Assembly (NCBI GenBank): GCA_039654915.1
Contig: CM077600.1
Coordinates: 32,683,992-32,747,991, forward strand
Source of the DNA: Aquilaria yunnanensis
Taxonomy: Eukaryota; Streptophyta; Magnoliopsida; Malvales; Thymelaeaceae
Length of the DNA stretch: 64,000 nt
Reading direction: 5' to 3'
Part shown: positions 23,779-35,646 of the stretch, one piece after another
Numbering within the stretch: the stretch's first letter is position 1
Layout of the letters: every line of letters starts with the position of its first letter
Position numbers and translations under genes: made by a program
Notes under the pieces: generated by a model
Database searches by the model: none
What the model was told of the DNA's origin: nothing
Seen by the model: the letters and a program-made list of their open reading frames with translations, nothing else

Positions 23779-25600
23779 CACCAAAAACATTACCACTGTC
23801 CAACACGCAAAGTATTCAACTGGCCCATACCTAAACGATTTTGAAAAACCCTAACTTGTTGATCCCTTTGACTGCCGCCACCAACGTGTTGTTTACTCCA
23901 CCTCTGATCCACCCATTCCCATCACACTTAGTCTCCACCTCGTGTCATCTCCCTCCCTAGGTTATCTTCTTACCATTGCTATTAACCAATGATGCTCTGT
24001 CATCTCCTTTGCTAGAGTTGCTTGCACGAATCTATCTGCTACTCTCCTACTACACCTTTTTGTCACCTCCCCTCCAAATTCATAGCAGCCTACTTGAACT
24101 GGTTCCCTAGGGCGTGAAACATGCTTCTGTCCACCTTGTATCTACTCCCAATGGTGTATCAATGTATATACTATGATCCATTTTTTTATAAAGATGTTAA
24201 TAAGGAATATATAATTTAGCAATTAAACCTTTTTTTTCTATAATAAACCCCCATAATTTTCATACTATCTATTTGAACAAAAAAATGTGGCCTTTTTATC
24301 TTAATAAAATTTTTAAAAAATGGGTCAGCCCTTTTCCACTAATAATTAGAATAACATAAGTCCCTTACTGAACCTTGAACTTTCATACATTTCCCCATCT
24401 AGGATTTGAAATTTTTTTTCACTCTTTTTTCTCCATGTACATGAAAAAAAAAATTAAGGAACTAGTTCGACACAAGGCAAAGTCAATAAGCCAAGCAAGA
24501 AGGAATGTATAAGTTTTTTACAGGGTAAAAGCGAACTTTTGTTTTTTATATTATACACAACATGAATATCATTTATCTTTTCCACATTTCATTAAAACAA
24601 GTCACCAAGGGACAAAAAAATAAATGTTAAATCAAAATGTTTTCAAATTTTTCTCTAAAAAATATTTTTTAATTATTATATTATATATGTGAATTTATAA
24701 GTTTCATTGTCTAATGTTTGTTTGTGTGTGTGCTCAGACCACTACCAGCCACTCCTCCATCACTAAAACTCTTATCCATGCATGATAGAGAACCTAGCAA
24801 GTGATGAAATCAACATTTGCCCTTGAAATTTGCTGCTTCCAGAATTATTATGCTTGACCGGCCTAATTTTTTTTATTTTAATCAACTCTAGACACCTTAT
24901 ATTACTATTTTTTTTCATTGAGAAATACAAGTTCCTTTCATCTAATTGTTGAAAATTTTGCCTCCCCTTGCTTGCTAAGCGATCACTACTCTCTTTCCAA
25001 TAAGAAAATTAGCTAATCTCTTCTCCCATGAGATCATTGGATTTTCAACAATTCATACATTTTCAAATTTGGCTCATTTAACAAAAATGTTGAAAAAAAA
25101 TTTCTCAATAAAAAATATTATTTATGGGTTAAATCTCATAAAGGCCACTTTTAGAAGAGTGGAGTTTTAACTTTAGAACCCAAAAGTGACATGATGATAA
25201 TCAGTTATACAAGTCACATGTTAAGAAATTTTGGCACTTGCCAAGTGCCAACCCAAATACACACAAAATGGAATCCAACACGTTCAAAACTAAAAAGTAC
25301 AAGTGGATAGCATCTTTATCAGTATCACTCACCATATTTTTTACCAGGGGTGGAGCCAAAAAATTGTATCAGTGGGGGCAATAAAAAATATAATTAATAA
25401 AATAGTTTTATATGTACAATTGTCAATAACAAGGTTTCATAATTAGAAAATGTTGTATGATAATATTATTACCTGTATTACTAAATACATCATTTTCAAT
25501 GTTTCAGTAGATTATTAAAAAACTGACATATGGCAAGTAAAGCCTTCCTCTAATTGTTCTGTCATTTGGAAGTATATCCTAAAAGCCATAAGGTTATTTG
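23779..25600. other. Gene-free stretch
   Basis: No gene recognised. A C/T-rich block at 23850-24170 has more balanced composition and may be an old gene or LTR fragment, but no frame stays open. A GGGGTGGAGCCAAAA motif near 25350, the typical start of certain hAT-like repeats, precedes the LINE fragment. No matching right end was identified. Confidence 0.45.
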
Positions 25601-25624
25601 TTGAGGTTGTTCATGATTAAGATT

Positions 25625-26342
25625 AGGATTGTGTTAAGAATCATAAGTTCATTATGAAATTGGCTTATCTTCATGTGGTTGAGAATTTTGATCCTATCTT
25701 GTGGCGCTTTCTGATATGGAAATCAAAATTCTCCATGGTGTGTTGGTTTGCTATGCTGAACAGATTACCTAACTTGGACAGAATTGATTTATATACTGAT
25801 GTAGCTTATGGTTTGTGTCCTTTGTGCTTAAATGCTAATGAATCTCTAGATCATCTACTTTTTGAATGCTCTTTTTTCTAGGGTGGTTTGGCGAGAAATT
25901 ACGTGTTTATTGAAATTGCATGATTGGAATTGGAATAGATGTTGGTAATGGCTTGGAAGGGCTATGAAAGGTAATAGCCTGAAATCAAAAGTTCAAATTG
26001 TTTGTTTATCTACTTTGGTCTATTTTTTGTGGTAGGAAAAGAATAGAAGGATGCACAATCACACTGCCAGGCATTCTTGCATGATAGTAAAGTTGATTAT
26101 GGAAGCTATTCAAGTTAGATTTAGTTGTGTTATTGGTGAATTTTTTTCTTAGTTTGTGTTGCCTGATTTTGCTTTTGAAGCACAGGCTAGGTTTTTATTT
26201 TCTGTTTTCTTTTGGGTCAGGTTTTGTTGTTTTCCTTTGTAGGCCCCTAACTCGAATTACATAAGTGATGCTGGGCTTTTTGAGTTGAAATGAAATGCAC
26301 ACCTATTGAGGTGTTTCCTAATATATATATATATATATATTA
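25625..26342 (+). mobile_element. 5'-truncated LINE (non-LTR retrotransposon) 3' fragment
   Basis: The frame at 25654-25881 and its continuation encode a zf-RVT-type domain, the zinc-binding segment at the C-terminal side of plant LINE reverse transcriptase. Visible landmarks are LWRFLIWKSKFSMVCWF, RLPNLDRIDLY, and the CPLC...ESLDHLLFEC cysteine/histidine pattern. A TAG at 25879-25881 breaks the frame, but related sequence continues (VVWREITCLL, then EKNRRMHNH). The 3' end has a short untranslated tail and then an (AT)n run at 26320-26341 in the position of the usual LINE tail. The endonuclease and the polymerase core are absent, so it is dead. Confidence 0.75.
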
Positions 26343-26707
26343 TGCATGAACAAAGTTTCTTTATTTTTATTTCAAGTATCTATAAGCATAAATTATATAA
26401 AAATAAAATTTAGAAATTTATACAATAATATGTTGCTAATTTTGAGTAAGAAAGGAAAAAAGAAAGAGACAAGCTTTTGTAAGCTGCGCTAGTGTTAGAG
26501 AAAAGAGAAAAATCTCATTCACCACTAATTCTAATTATTATTTATACTTTTTAATTAGTCTGTGGTTCTTTTTTTACATGACTTGTGTGTTAAACTCTAT
26601 AATTATACTAACAATTCTTTTGATATCTAGTTTCACCACTAGCTTTTATTTACTTCTATTTAGATCACTCATCAAAACCAACTTTATGCATTTTTTATTT
26701 TTACCAT

Positions 26708-27039
26708 CCAATTCGTTTTAACTTAAGTCAATCGACTTTAAAATGACTTATTTTTATTCTTACATATTTTTTATTTGAAATTAATTTTAATTAAAAGCCA
26801 ATATTATGTAGTTGCAATAATCCATTAAAAATATGATTTTTTTAATCATACTAAATTTTTATAAATTTTTTTTAGTTTAAGGCATTAAAAAAATCCATAA
26901 AAATTTAACAACAACATGAGAATTTACTTTCAGATGGATTATTGCATCAATATAGTATTAACTTTCAAATAAAATTTATTTTAGATAAAAAAATATAAAA
27001 ATAAAAATAAGTTTGTTGATTTAAGTTAAAACAAATTGG
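26708..27039. mobile_element. Foldback MITE, family 2 copy 3
   Basis: Well-preserved copy. The left end CCAATTCGTTTTAACTTAAG is mirrored by the right end TTAAGTTAAAACAAATTGG, and the ~150-bp arms are complementary up to a centre near 26885. It is 332 bp and non-coding. Confidence 0.78.
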
Positions 27040-27272
27040 TTATTCAATTCTAGATGTGCTTGGAAGATGAGATGTAAAGGGTAGATTTGGAACCGGCGTA
27101 AATAATTACTGTCAATTTGAAAAGAGATTTGAATTAAAAAAATTAACTGTGTTAAAGGATATAATAGAAAAATCAAGTGCATAAATCGCATTATAACCAT
27201 TCAAGGCATACACACAAGTACGTAGATTGATGAGAAAGCTTCAGCCGACGGGTGGGACTTAAGCCAGTTCGT

Positions 27273-27745
27273 TTGACATTTATCTGCTTAAGCTACCTTC
27301 TTTTTACTTTTTTTTTTTTTTTAACAAGTTAAAGGGCATGACCCACTTGTTTTTGTCAAGCCACAGCACTTGAGCAACTTAAGCTACTTTGACAATCCAA
27401 AGCACTTATTCGGTGGCTCACCCTAACCCTAACTTATACAAGAATCACAAAACTGCCATCCATCTACTGGCATGGACGCTTCTCTCTTTCCTCACACAAA
27501 ACTTTACTCTCTCTTGCACACACAACAGCAGCTTCTTCGTCGTTTCCCCAATGAGTCCGAAATCGTCCTCTTCCCTAACTCTCTCCTCATCCACCGTTTG
27601 CCGCTGCACTTAACCTGGTCTGGATATGTGTCCCTCTCCGGCGTCGGTCAACTTCGACCACTCCTGCTCCTGTTCGCGTTTCCTCGGAGGTACAATCTTG
27701 CTAGGAGTTCCGGCGCCAGCGTCTGTCGACCTACGCCCTTTTAAA
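27273..27745 (+). mobile_element. Mutator-like left arm with GC-rich captured segment
   Basis: From 27273 (TTTATCTGCTTAAGCTACC) to about 27475 the sequence matches the long inverted-repeat arm family seen at 17.8 and 31.1 kb. It then runs into ~270 bp of distinctly GC-richer sequence (27476-27745) shared with 31618-31890, including ATGAGTCCGAAATCGTCC and GGAGTTCCGGCGCCAGCG. The shared segment looks like a piece of a host gene (leader plus early coding, serine-rich frame MSPKSS). No right arm was found here. The overlapping frames at 27389-27613 and 27472-27744 each cover this segment. Confidence 0.5.
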
Positions 27746-30169
27746 ATTACACCTAGTTTAGGGAGAAAGTTTTGTAGCAATATAGAAAGTTGAGAGAGAT
27801 TTTGTGTATTTAGCACAGGCTACTCTTTTTAGGTTTAAAAGAATGGAGCTGCGTTCCCTCGGCGGCTCCACTCCTTTCTTTTTCGCCAATTTTAATTTTT
27901 TTTATTATTATTCTTTATTTTTGTTCTGATCATGAGTGAGTAATTTTCTAATTCAGTTCTAGAAACGATTTTTATCGCCAACACCGGTTATGATGATTGA
28001 TTTTACTTGCTTAAATTCTCTTTAAATTTAGGTATTTACTTATTTGTTGTTCAAATTTATTGTAATTAATTTTTCTATTCTCATTTGTTGAATTGGTTAT
28101 GAGATTGTAAATCTGTTTGATTTTTTTTCAACCGCTTAGGTGAAGAATTCAATTTAGAAGCAATTAATTTGACTGAGATTACTTTTATTTCTGGTTAGTT
28201 TATACAGAGAAGTAAGACAGGTTAAATTTTTTAAGCTTTTGGATTATTGCCTGGAATAAACTTTTGTTCATTGTTCTTAATGCTAATTTTGGGTTTATTA
28301 GAAGAAATTGTTTTTCAATATCTGGTTACTCAAAATTAAGAAATTAATATAAAGTTTTTTCTAGTTAATTTTATTACTAAATTCTTAGGGTTTTTTTTAG
28401 CTTTAAAGAGAATCCTGTTTATTTGCTTGGATTGAAAAAGTACTTTTCTTTGATGATCAACTGTGTAATTGAAATGGATAATCAATCCTGAACTAAGCAT
28501 TTTCAATATCAGTTACTTTTGTTTTAATTCTACAGTTAAATTATTTTAGCATTCGATTTAAGAAAACCTCCCAATTTGTTATTTCAGTTTTTTTTTTACA
28601 GGAAGCTTCCAGTAAAAAATTACTCTTAAGATTCGACCTGGTTTTCACTATTATATTACAAATTTATTTATTCTGAATTGTTAGTGACACCAGAATTATT
28701 TTTTGTGGTTTCGACGATCGACCACGGTGCAAATAATATTTGTAAATAAAATTATTAATCAAAACAGAGCAATTTAGAGCAGAATATTAGAACAGAGTGA
28801 GTGTGGTGATCACTATAATTACATTTAAACCGCTGTAGTGTGTCCAGAATCGTCTAAGAATAGCTAACAATCGAGCGCCCTAAAGGACTAGTCCTAAAAA
28901 CAGTGTACTGTGAAATAGAATGGAACAGAATACCCTACGTGGAGGGTCCAGAACTGCATTTTCCCCATAGTACGGGCACAGAACCAACACCCACAAAAAC
29001 GGAGTTAAAATAGAAATTTAGAGCATTAAATTGTTATAAAATTTCAGTGCAAAACATCACAATAAAAACATACATGATCCCAACTTATTTAATTAAACAC
29101 AATATATTGCATAAATAAGATAAAATCGAACAAGCAGATAAACAAGTAAATTACTAAAACACTTGGAAAGCAATTTTGAAATAAAACTTGTATTTGAAAA
29201 CTCTTATTCTAATTGAAAATCAATTTAATGAAAAATAGCTTTTAATCGAAATATTGAAATTTACTAAGTTGGTAAACTTAACACTTTGAAGAAATAATAT
29301 GTACATAATATCAAAATAATTTAGTTTTTTTTTTAGAAATGGTAGTAGCCACTTACCTCAATATGCAATTTTCCAACTCCTAAAATAATTGTTTAGTCAC
29401 CTAAAATAATGATTCAAAAGTTTATGTCAAAACATAATCAATTCAAGGAATAAACCAAAATCAATTGCTGATAGTGACCCAAATGAATGATTTTGGAACC
29501 TAAGAATTTAATGAAGTACTGTTAGAAGCCTTAGGGACTGATACTGTGAGTAACCCGATTATATCCTTCAACATCCTACTTCCAGTGACCAGGTTGTAAC
29601 ATTTTAGACTATAGGATGTCGATGAACCCGTTTCTAAGTTGTAAGGACCTAAATCGTAGTTATCCTAATTTTACCCAGAAATCCTATTTCTCGTCCTCTC
29701 CGTTTCGAGCCTTCTGCTACTCTCGGATTTCCACTATACCCAGCCAAAATCTCCCCAAACTTGTTTTTAATCCATCCAAAATAATCCTAATAATTAATTG
29801 ACCCTTCTACTTATCAAAATAAATTATAATCAACCATAATATTAACCTAAATTTATCTTCAATTTCAAAGAAAAGCTAACTTATGTATTGAAAAATAACT
29901 AATAATCACTCATAAAAAAATTTTCTTTTACTGAAAAAATTTACAAGCTACTTTCACTTGATCCTCAATTAACAACTTTTTCTTTCATTTCTTTAACACA
30001 CAGTACCGTATAAATGAAATTGTGAGAGAAATACTCAATCCTAACTTTTTTCTTATTTCTTCCCTTTTATAATTTCTTTCACGTCTTCCTCTGTTCGCCC
30101 TTTCTTTTGTTTGTGCCGTACTCCCACTTTTTTTTAATTCCCTCGCACTTTTTTTTTTTCCTTCTTTGC

Positions 30170-30202
<33 letters not shown>

Positions 30203-30561
30203 GTTATTATTATTGGGCCTTAAGCTAAATACCCAATATAATAAAATAGGCTAACTTGGGTTGATTTGTAAATACATTTTCTTATGACACTCTCATTGTC
30301 TTTTGCGTCGGTCGGTGAAACTATTCTTTATACTAGTATATTATAGTGTAAAGTATAATTACTTAGGTTAATTTGTAATTGCTACTCTTGAGTAATACAG
30401 GTTTCGTTTCATTTTGTAAGGTGCCCAAAAACAACTCTCTATAAATCTCAAATGAAATCTTTGCAGTTATTTTGGTTTTTTTTTTCTCTTCCAAATTCTT
30501 TTTTGGACTCCAAGAATGATTTTAATTTGTAGCATCGTCTAAATATATACTAGAACTATCA
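27746..30561. other. Gene-free stretch, possible degenerate LTR sequence
   Basis: No intact gene. The block ending ATTCGACCTGGTTTTCACTA near 28650 resembles leader-proximal sequence of plant LTR retroelements, and 28780-29620 has the look of non-coding LTR sequence, but no TG...CA ends or primer site could be fixed. A (TTA)n microsatellite lies at 30173-30214. The frame at 29616-29801 shows no recognisable domain. Confidence 0.4.
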
Positions 30562-30896
30562 CCCAATTAGTTTTAACTTAAGTTAATTGACTTCAAAATA
30601 ACTTATTTTTATTCTTATGTCTTTTTATCTGAAATTAATTTTAATTAAAAGTTAATATTATATAGTTGTAATAATCCATTAAAAATATGATTTTTGTAAT
30701 TTTACTAAATTTTTATAAATTTTTTTAGTTTAAGACATTAAAAAAAAAATTTTATAAAAATTTAATAATAATATAAAAATTTACTTTCAAATAGATTATT
30801 ATATCTACATAATTTTATCTTTCAAATGAAATTTATTTTAGATAAAAAATATAAAAATAAAAATAAATCAGTTAATTTAATTTAAAATAAATTGGT
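30562..30896. mobile_element. Foldback MITE, family 2 copy 4
   Basis: The left end CCAATTAGTTTTAACTTAAG and the right end TTTAAAATAAATTGG are inverted, with complementary arms throughout. Sequence on its right side (30897-31125) also matches the right flank of copy 3, so the whole 30.5-31.9 kb block is a duplicate of 26.7-27.75 kb. Confidence 0.75.
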
Positions 30897-31128
30897 TGTT
30901 TAATTCCAGATGTCCTTGGAAAGTGAGATGTCAAAGGGTAAATTTAAAGCCGGCGTAAATAATTACTGTCAATTTGGAAAGAGATTTAAATTACAAAAAT
31001 TAACTGTATTAAAGGATATAATAGAAAAATCAAGTGCATAAATCGCATTATAACCATTCAAGGCATACACACAAGCACGTAGATTGATGAGAAAGCTGCA
31101 GCCGACGGGTGGAACTTAAGCCAGTTCG

Positions 31129-32050
31129 TTTGACGTTTATCTGCTTAAGCTACCTTCTTTTTAATTTTTTTTTCTGACGCGTCAAAAGGGCATGGCCCAC
31201 TTATTTTTGTGAAGACAAAGTACTTTTGAATGAACTATTGCATCCACATAATATTAGCTTTCAAATAAAATTTATTTTAGATAAAAAAAATATAAAAATA
31301 AAAATAAATCAGTTAACTTAAATTAAAATGAATTAGTTGTTCAATTTTAGATGTCCTTGGAAAGTAAGATGTAAAAGGACAAATTTGAACCCGGCGTAAA
31401 TAATTACTGTCAATTTGGAAAAGAGATTTGAATTTAAAAAATTAACTGTGTTAAAGGATATAATAAAAAAATCAAGTGCATAAATGACCCACTTATTTTT
31501 GTCAAGCCAGGGCACTTACGCCACTTAAGCTACTTCTTTTTTTGACAAGCCAAAGCACTTATTCGGTGGCTCACCCTAACTTATGCGAGAATCACAAAAC
31601 TGCCATCCATCTACTGGCATGGACGCTTCTCTCTTCCCTCACACAAAACTATACTCTCTCTCTTGCACACACAACAGCAGCTCCTTCGTCGTTTCCCCAA
31701 TGAGTCCGAAATCGTCCGCTTCCCTAACTCTCTCCTCATCCACCGTTTGTCACTGCACTCAGCCTGGTCTAGATCTACCCTGCTGATGTGACCCGCTCAA
31801 CTTCGACCACTCCTTCTCCTGTTCGCGTTTCCTCGAAGGTAAAATCTTGCTAGGAGTTCCGGCGCCAGCGTCCGTCGACCCAGGCCCTTTTAAAATTAAT
31901 GTGGTGTGTGCGGAGAGAGAGAAAGTAGTGTGCGGTAGATGGCATTTTTGTGATTCTCACATAAGCTAACGGTGAGTCACCAAACAAGTAAGTCATGCTC
32001 TTTTACTTGTGAAAAACAGGAGGCTAGCTTAAGTCAGATAAATGCAAAGG
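31129..32050. mobile_element. Pack-MULE-like element with both arms and a GC-rich insert
   Basis: The left arm starts TTTATCTGCTTAAGCTACC, is interrupted by a copy of MITE-adjacent sequence (31210-31490), and resumes with TTCGGTGGCTCACCC and GAGAATCACAAAACTGCC. The right arm at 31937-32048 is the inverted counterpart (GGCATTTTTGTGATTCTC, then GGTGAGTCACC, then GCTTAAGTCAGATAAATGCA). Between the arms lies a GC-rich segment of non-TE appearance (31618-31890) shared with 27476-27745. The empty relative at 17785-18118 has the arms but not this insert, which supports capture. No transposase is encoded. The parent gene of the insert was not identified. Confidence 0.55.
31215..31490. repeat. Local duplicate of MITE family 2 right half and flank
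   Basis: Matches 30785-31043, the right half of MITE copy 4 plus its flank with GGCGTAAATAATTACTGTCA. It sits inside the left arm of the neighbouring Mutator-like element, so the duplication postdates that arm. Confidence 0.65.
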
Positions 32051-32385
32051 AACTTATTTTTATTTTTATATATTTTTTATTGGAATTTAATTTTATTTGA
32101 AAGTAAATATTATGTAGATGTAAAAGTTCATTCAAAATAATTTTTTTATGATGTTACTAAATTTCTATTAGTTTTTTTGTGGAGATAAATTTTTCATTTT
32201 TAATACCTAAAAAGGAAAAATTTATAAAAATTTATAAAAATTTAATAATATCATAAAAATTTTAAAATTAATGGATTATTACACTTAAAATAATATTAAT
32301 TTTTAAATGAAATTAGTGTCATACAAAAAATATAAAAATAAAAATAACCTATTTTGAATTAAGTTTACTTAGTTAAAATAAATTG
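32051..32385. mobile_element. Foldback MITE, family 2 copy 5
   Basis: Lies directly against the right arm of the Mutator-like element, exactly as copy 1 does at 18.1 kb. The arms are inverted (ATTTTTTATTGGAATTTAAT side against AAAAAATATAAAAATAAAAA side). Its extreme left end appears trimmed. The flank at 32386-32540 (TTTCTCGATGAAAAATAATG, then TTGAATAAACTATACAC) also matches 18488-18610. Confidence 0.65.
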
Positions 32386-33081
32386 TCTCTAAGTCTTTTA
32401 CGCATTTTTCTCGATGAAAAATAATGATCAGAAGTAGGTGGTTAAAATTTTTTACGGAGGAGTAAATTAAAATTGGTGCAAAGCTTGAATAAACTATACA
32501 CGTTGGGCCTTTTTTCTGTTGAGGGCTAACAAATTGGAGGGGTATTCATTCGGTTTGATCAGTTTAAAATTGATCCAAATAGAATAATCTGATTATTTTT
32601 TTTTATAAATTTAATCTAAACCATCCAAATTATATATTAAAATCGATTCAAACCATCTAAATTATAATTTAGTTTTTTGCATTTTTATCCAAACAATCCA
32701 AATTATAATTCAATTTATCCAATTTTTATAATTTAATTTTTTTTATTAGAACTAAACACATGATAATTGAAAAATAAAATAAAATAAAACTTGAAAAAGA
32801 TATGATAAATTTTAATAATATTCCATTTATACCTTATAAACTTAAGGTTTGATTCATAACATATAGTCCAAAATTAAACAAAAATGACCTTATCTGTGTG
32901 GAGTTGACATATATAACTATAAAATAAGGCAAAATAAGATATTTTCTCTTTTTTGTGGTGACAAGGAATAAAGGTGTTAATGTTAGAGGGGTAACTGTAT
33001 GTATTTGAAAAATGGGGACAAAACTGTAGGTTTAGCCAAGCCTAAGGGGGGTTTTTTATAATTTTTCCTAAAATTTACTCT

Positions 33082-33089
33082 TATAAATA
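33082..33089 (+). promoter_or_regulatory. TATA box of the terpene synthase
   Basis: TATAAATA lies 101 bp upstream of the proposed start codon at 33190, which implies a transcription start near 33110-33120 and a 5' leader of about 75 nt. The ATG at 33092 opens a 12-codon frame ending in TAA, but it should lie upstream of the transcript start. A copy of this promoter occurs at 21.3 kb. Confidence 0.6.
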
Positions 33090-33189
33090 GGATGCTTGAT
33101 GCATTACCAGTGGCACCGAAAGCCACATAACATCTTCAGGAAAAAGCTTTAGTCTACTCCTGGAGTAGCCATCAGGCTGTTTAAAGGTC

Positions 33190-35646
33190 ATGGCGCTAGA
33201 AACGAATCGTCATGTTGCGCATTTCCAGGCCGACATCTGGGAGAAACATTTCGTATCATCCCCGCTTCTTCATCTGGTACTTTTTTTTTAATTTTTGACA
33301 AACTTCTTCCCCCAGTACTATAGCTAACAAGTGCTTGTTCCATAACATATGTATATATATATATAAACAATTTTTTATACATGTTTAAGGAACGTTTTAA
33401 GAGACTAGTGTATACATAAAAACAATTTTTTGGCACAATAATTAATTGGTCGTTAATCGTTATGAGAAGGAAACGGAGCAAGCATCGAAGCACCAAAAGC
33501 TGAAGGAACAGGTGAGGGAACTCCTGTTAGCCGGACTTGACAAGCCTTGGGAACAACTGGACTCGATCGACTCGATCCAGCGTTTGGGCGTAGCTTACCA
33601 TTTCGAGGATGAAATCGAAAACCTCTTGCTGGGAATTCACAAGAATCTCGATACTTGCCTTGAAGAAAACGACAACCTCCATGGCATTTCGCTGCTGTTT
33701 CGTCTGCTTAGGCAATATGGCCTAACCATTTCATGTGGTAAGAACACACACAGACACACATATATGTATTCCTTCTCCTAAATAATATTAATTTAACTCA
33801 GAATATATATCCCCTGGTTCCTTGGTTGGTTAATAAGTAGTAATGTTTACTGGTTTCTGAATTGCAGACGTGTTTAACAAGTTTAAGGATGAAAGTGAGA
33901 AGTTGAAGGAATCTCTAAGTGAAGATGTTATAGGGCTGTTGAGCTTGCATGAAGCTGCATGTGTGAGGCTACATGGAGAAAATATACTTGAGCAAGCACT
34001 TGATTTCACCACGAAGCACCTCAAATCCATTACAGAGGACACATCTTCAAGCCCAAAACTTGCAGCACAAGCAAGTCAGGCATTGAAGTACCCTGTTCAG
34101 AAGAACATCCCAAGGCTGGATGCTAAGTACCATATCTCTGTGTATCCTTTGCACAACAATCCTGTTGTATTGACTTTCGCTAAGTTGGACTTCAATATGT
34201 TACAAAAGTTGCACCAAAACGAGCTGAGAGAGATAGCAAGGTAGTTAGCATGCATGCATTGACCCTGATCTCTTTATTGTTGTTTAAATTCAAGGACTTC
34301 ACGTTGAAATAATACTTTCCGACCTAATTAATAAATTTTCATATATGTTCACTTTATTTTTCATGTGAATTGAAGGTGGTGGAAAGATTTGGATATTCCA
34401 AGGAGATTACCATATGCAAGGGATAGAATAACGGAATTATTCTTTGGGGCAATAGCCGTATATTATGAGCCTTGTTATGCACTGGGTAGGAAGATATGGA
34501 CCAAAGTTATAGCTCTTGGTTCTCTTCTTGACGACATGTATGATGCTTATGGGACAATTGAAGAACTGGAGCTCCTTACACAAGCCATTCAAAGGTAGGT
34601 TCCTCATATATAGCATACATACAACTGTACTTAGAGGACTTTAGATCTATCAAAGAGCAAAATGAATACTCCTATTAATTAATATATGTGATTTCTGCAG
34701 GTGGGATAGAAATGCAATGGATGGGCTGAATAATGAGTGCAGCAAAGTGTTGTATCAGATTTTGCTGGATGTGTATGATGAAATTGGGGAGGACATGGCC
34801 AAACTTGGGAAATCCTATCGCCTAGACTACGCTGTAGAAATGGTTGTGCTCATGCATGCAGTTTCCTTAATTTCTAAATATATATACACTCATCAAGCAA
34901 AAATAGCTAGCTAGGTTTCTTAAGTTATTTATTCACAACGTTAATTAATTGATTTTGATGATGTATGTATATATCAGATGAAGAGGCAAGCAACAGCTTA
35001 CTTGGCAGAAGCTAGATGGTTCAGCCAAAACTATACACCAACATTGGAGGAGTACCTTAAGCTGGGAATCCACACCAGCAGTTGCCCTGTACTCATAGTC
35101 TCGTCTTTGCTTGGGATGGGAGACAATATAAGCAGAGATGCTTTTGAGTGGGTCTTGTCCACCCCCAAGATTGTCATTGCTTCTTCACAAATCGGAAGAC
35201 TCGTAGATGACATAATGAGCCATGAGGTGCATTAATTTTAATTTTACATACACTTCAACCGTAAGCAATTACATGCACCCTGAAAACAATATATGTACAT
35301 GTATATAAATCATAAATTGATGTTGTCGTTTGGATGAATGTTTTGCTTGCAGTTTGAGAAAAAGAGGGGGCACGCAGACACCGCTGTAGAATGTTACATG
35401 AAAGAGTACGGGGCAACGAAGCAGGAAGCTGTGAAGGAGTTGTACAAGCGAATTGAGAGTGCATGGAAGGACATAAATGAAGAGCTTTTGCAACCAACAA
35501 AGGTTCCCATGGCAGTGCTCATGCGAGTGCTCAACTTCACCCGCTGTAACCACGTCGTGTATGCCGATACCGATGCCTACACCTTTCCTGATTATCTCAA
35601 GGACTTTGTGGCTGCTTTGTTCGTTCACCAGCTTCCTCTCGATTAA
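33190..35646 (+). CDS. Terpene synthase, TPS-a (sesquiterpene synthase) type, 7 exons
   Basis: Predicted to convert farnesyl diphosphate to a sesquiterpene in the cytosol; no transit peptide is seen. Exons: 33190-33276, 33467-33737, 33868-34240, 34376-34594, 34701-34842, 34978-35226, 35353-35646. All introns are GT-AG and phases agree, giving 544 residues, close to the ~550 usual for TPS-a. Motifs: a degenerate R(R/P)X8W as R7-H8...W17; RDR at 259-261; DDMYD (DDxxD) at 296-300; and the second metal site DDIMSHEFE at 441-449, matching (N/D)Dxx(S/T)xxxE. The N-terminal domain spans exons 1-3 and the catalytic alpha domain exons 4-7. Seven exons is the class-III TPS layout. Odd: exon 2 has no AG where relatives splice. 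The only usable acceptor (33465-33466) drops about seven residues, including an NRYE-like stretch. The exact product cannot be read from sequence. Confidence 0.88.

Noticed and set aside
27610..27816. 68-residue minus-strand frame over the GC-rich segment
   Set aside because: It overlaps two plus-strand frames across the same captured segment and shows no recognisable domain. Coding direction cannot be decided.
33092..33130. ATG at 33092 as the terpene synthase start
   Set aside because: It hits TAA after 12 codons and lies only 3 bp downstream of the TATA box, so it should be upstream of the transcript start.
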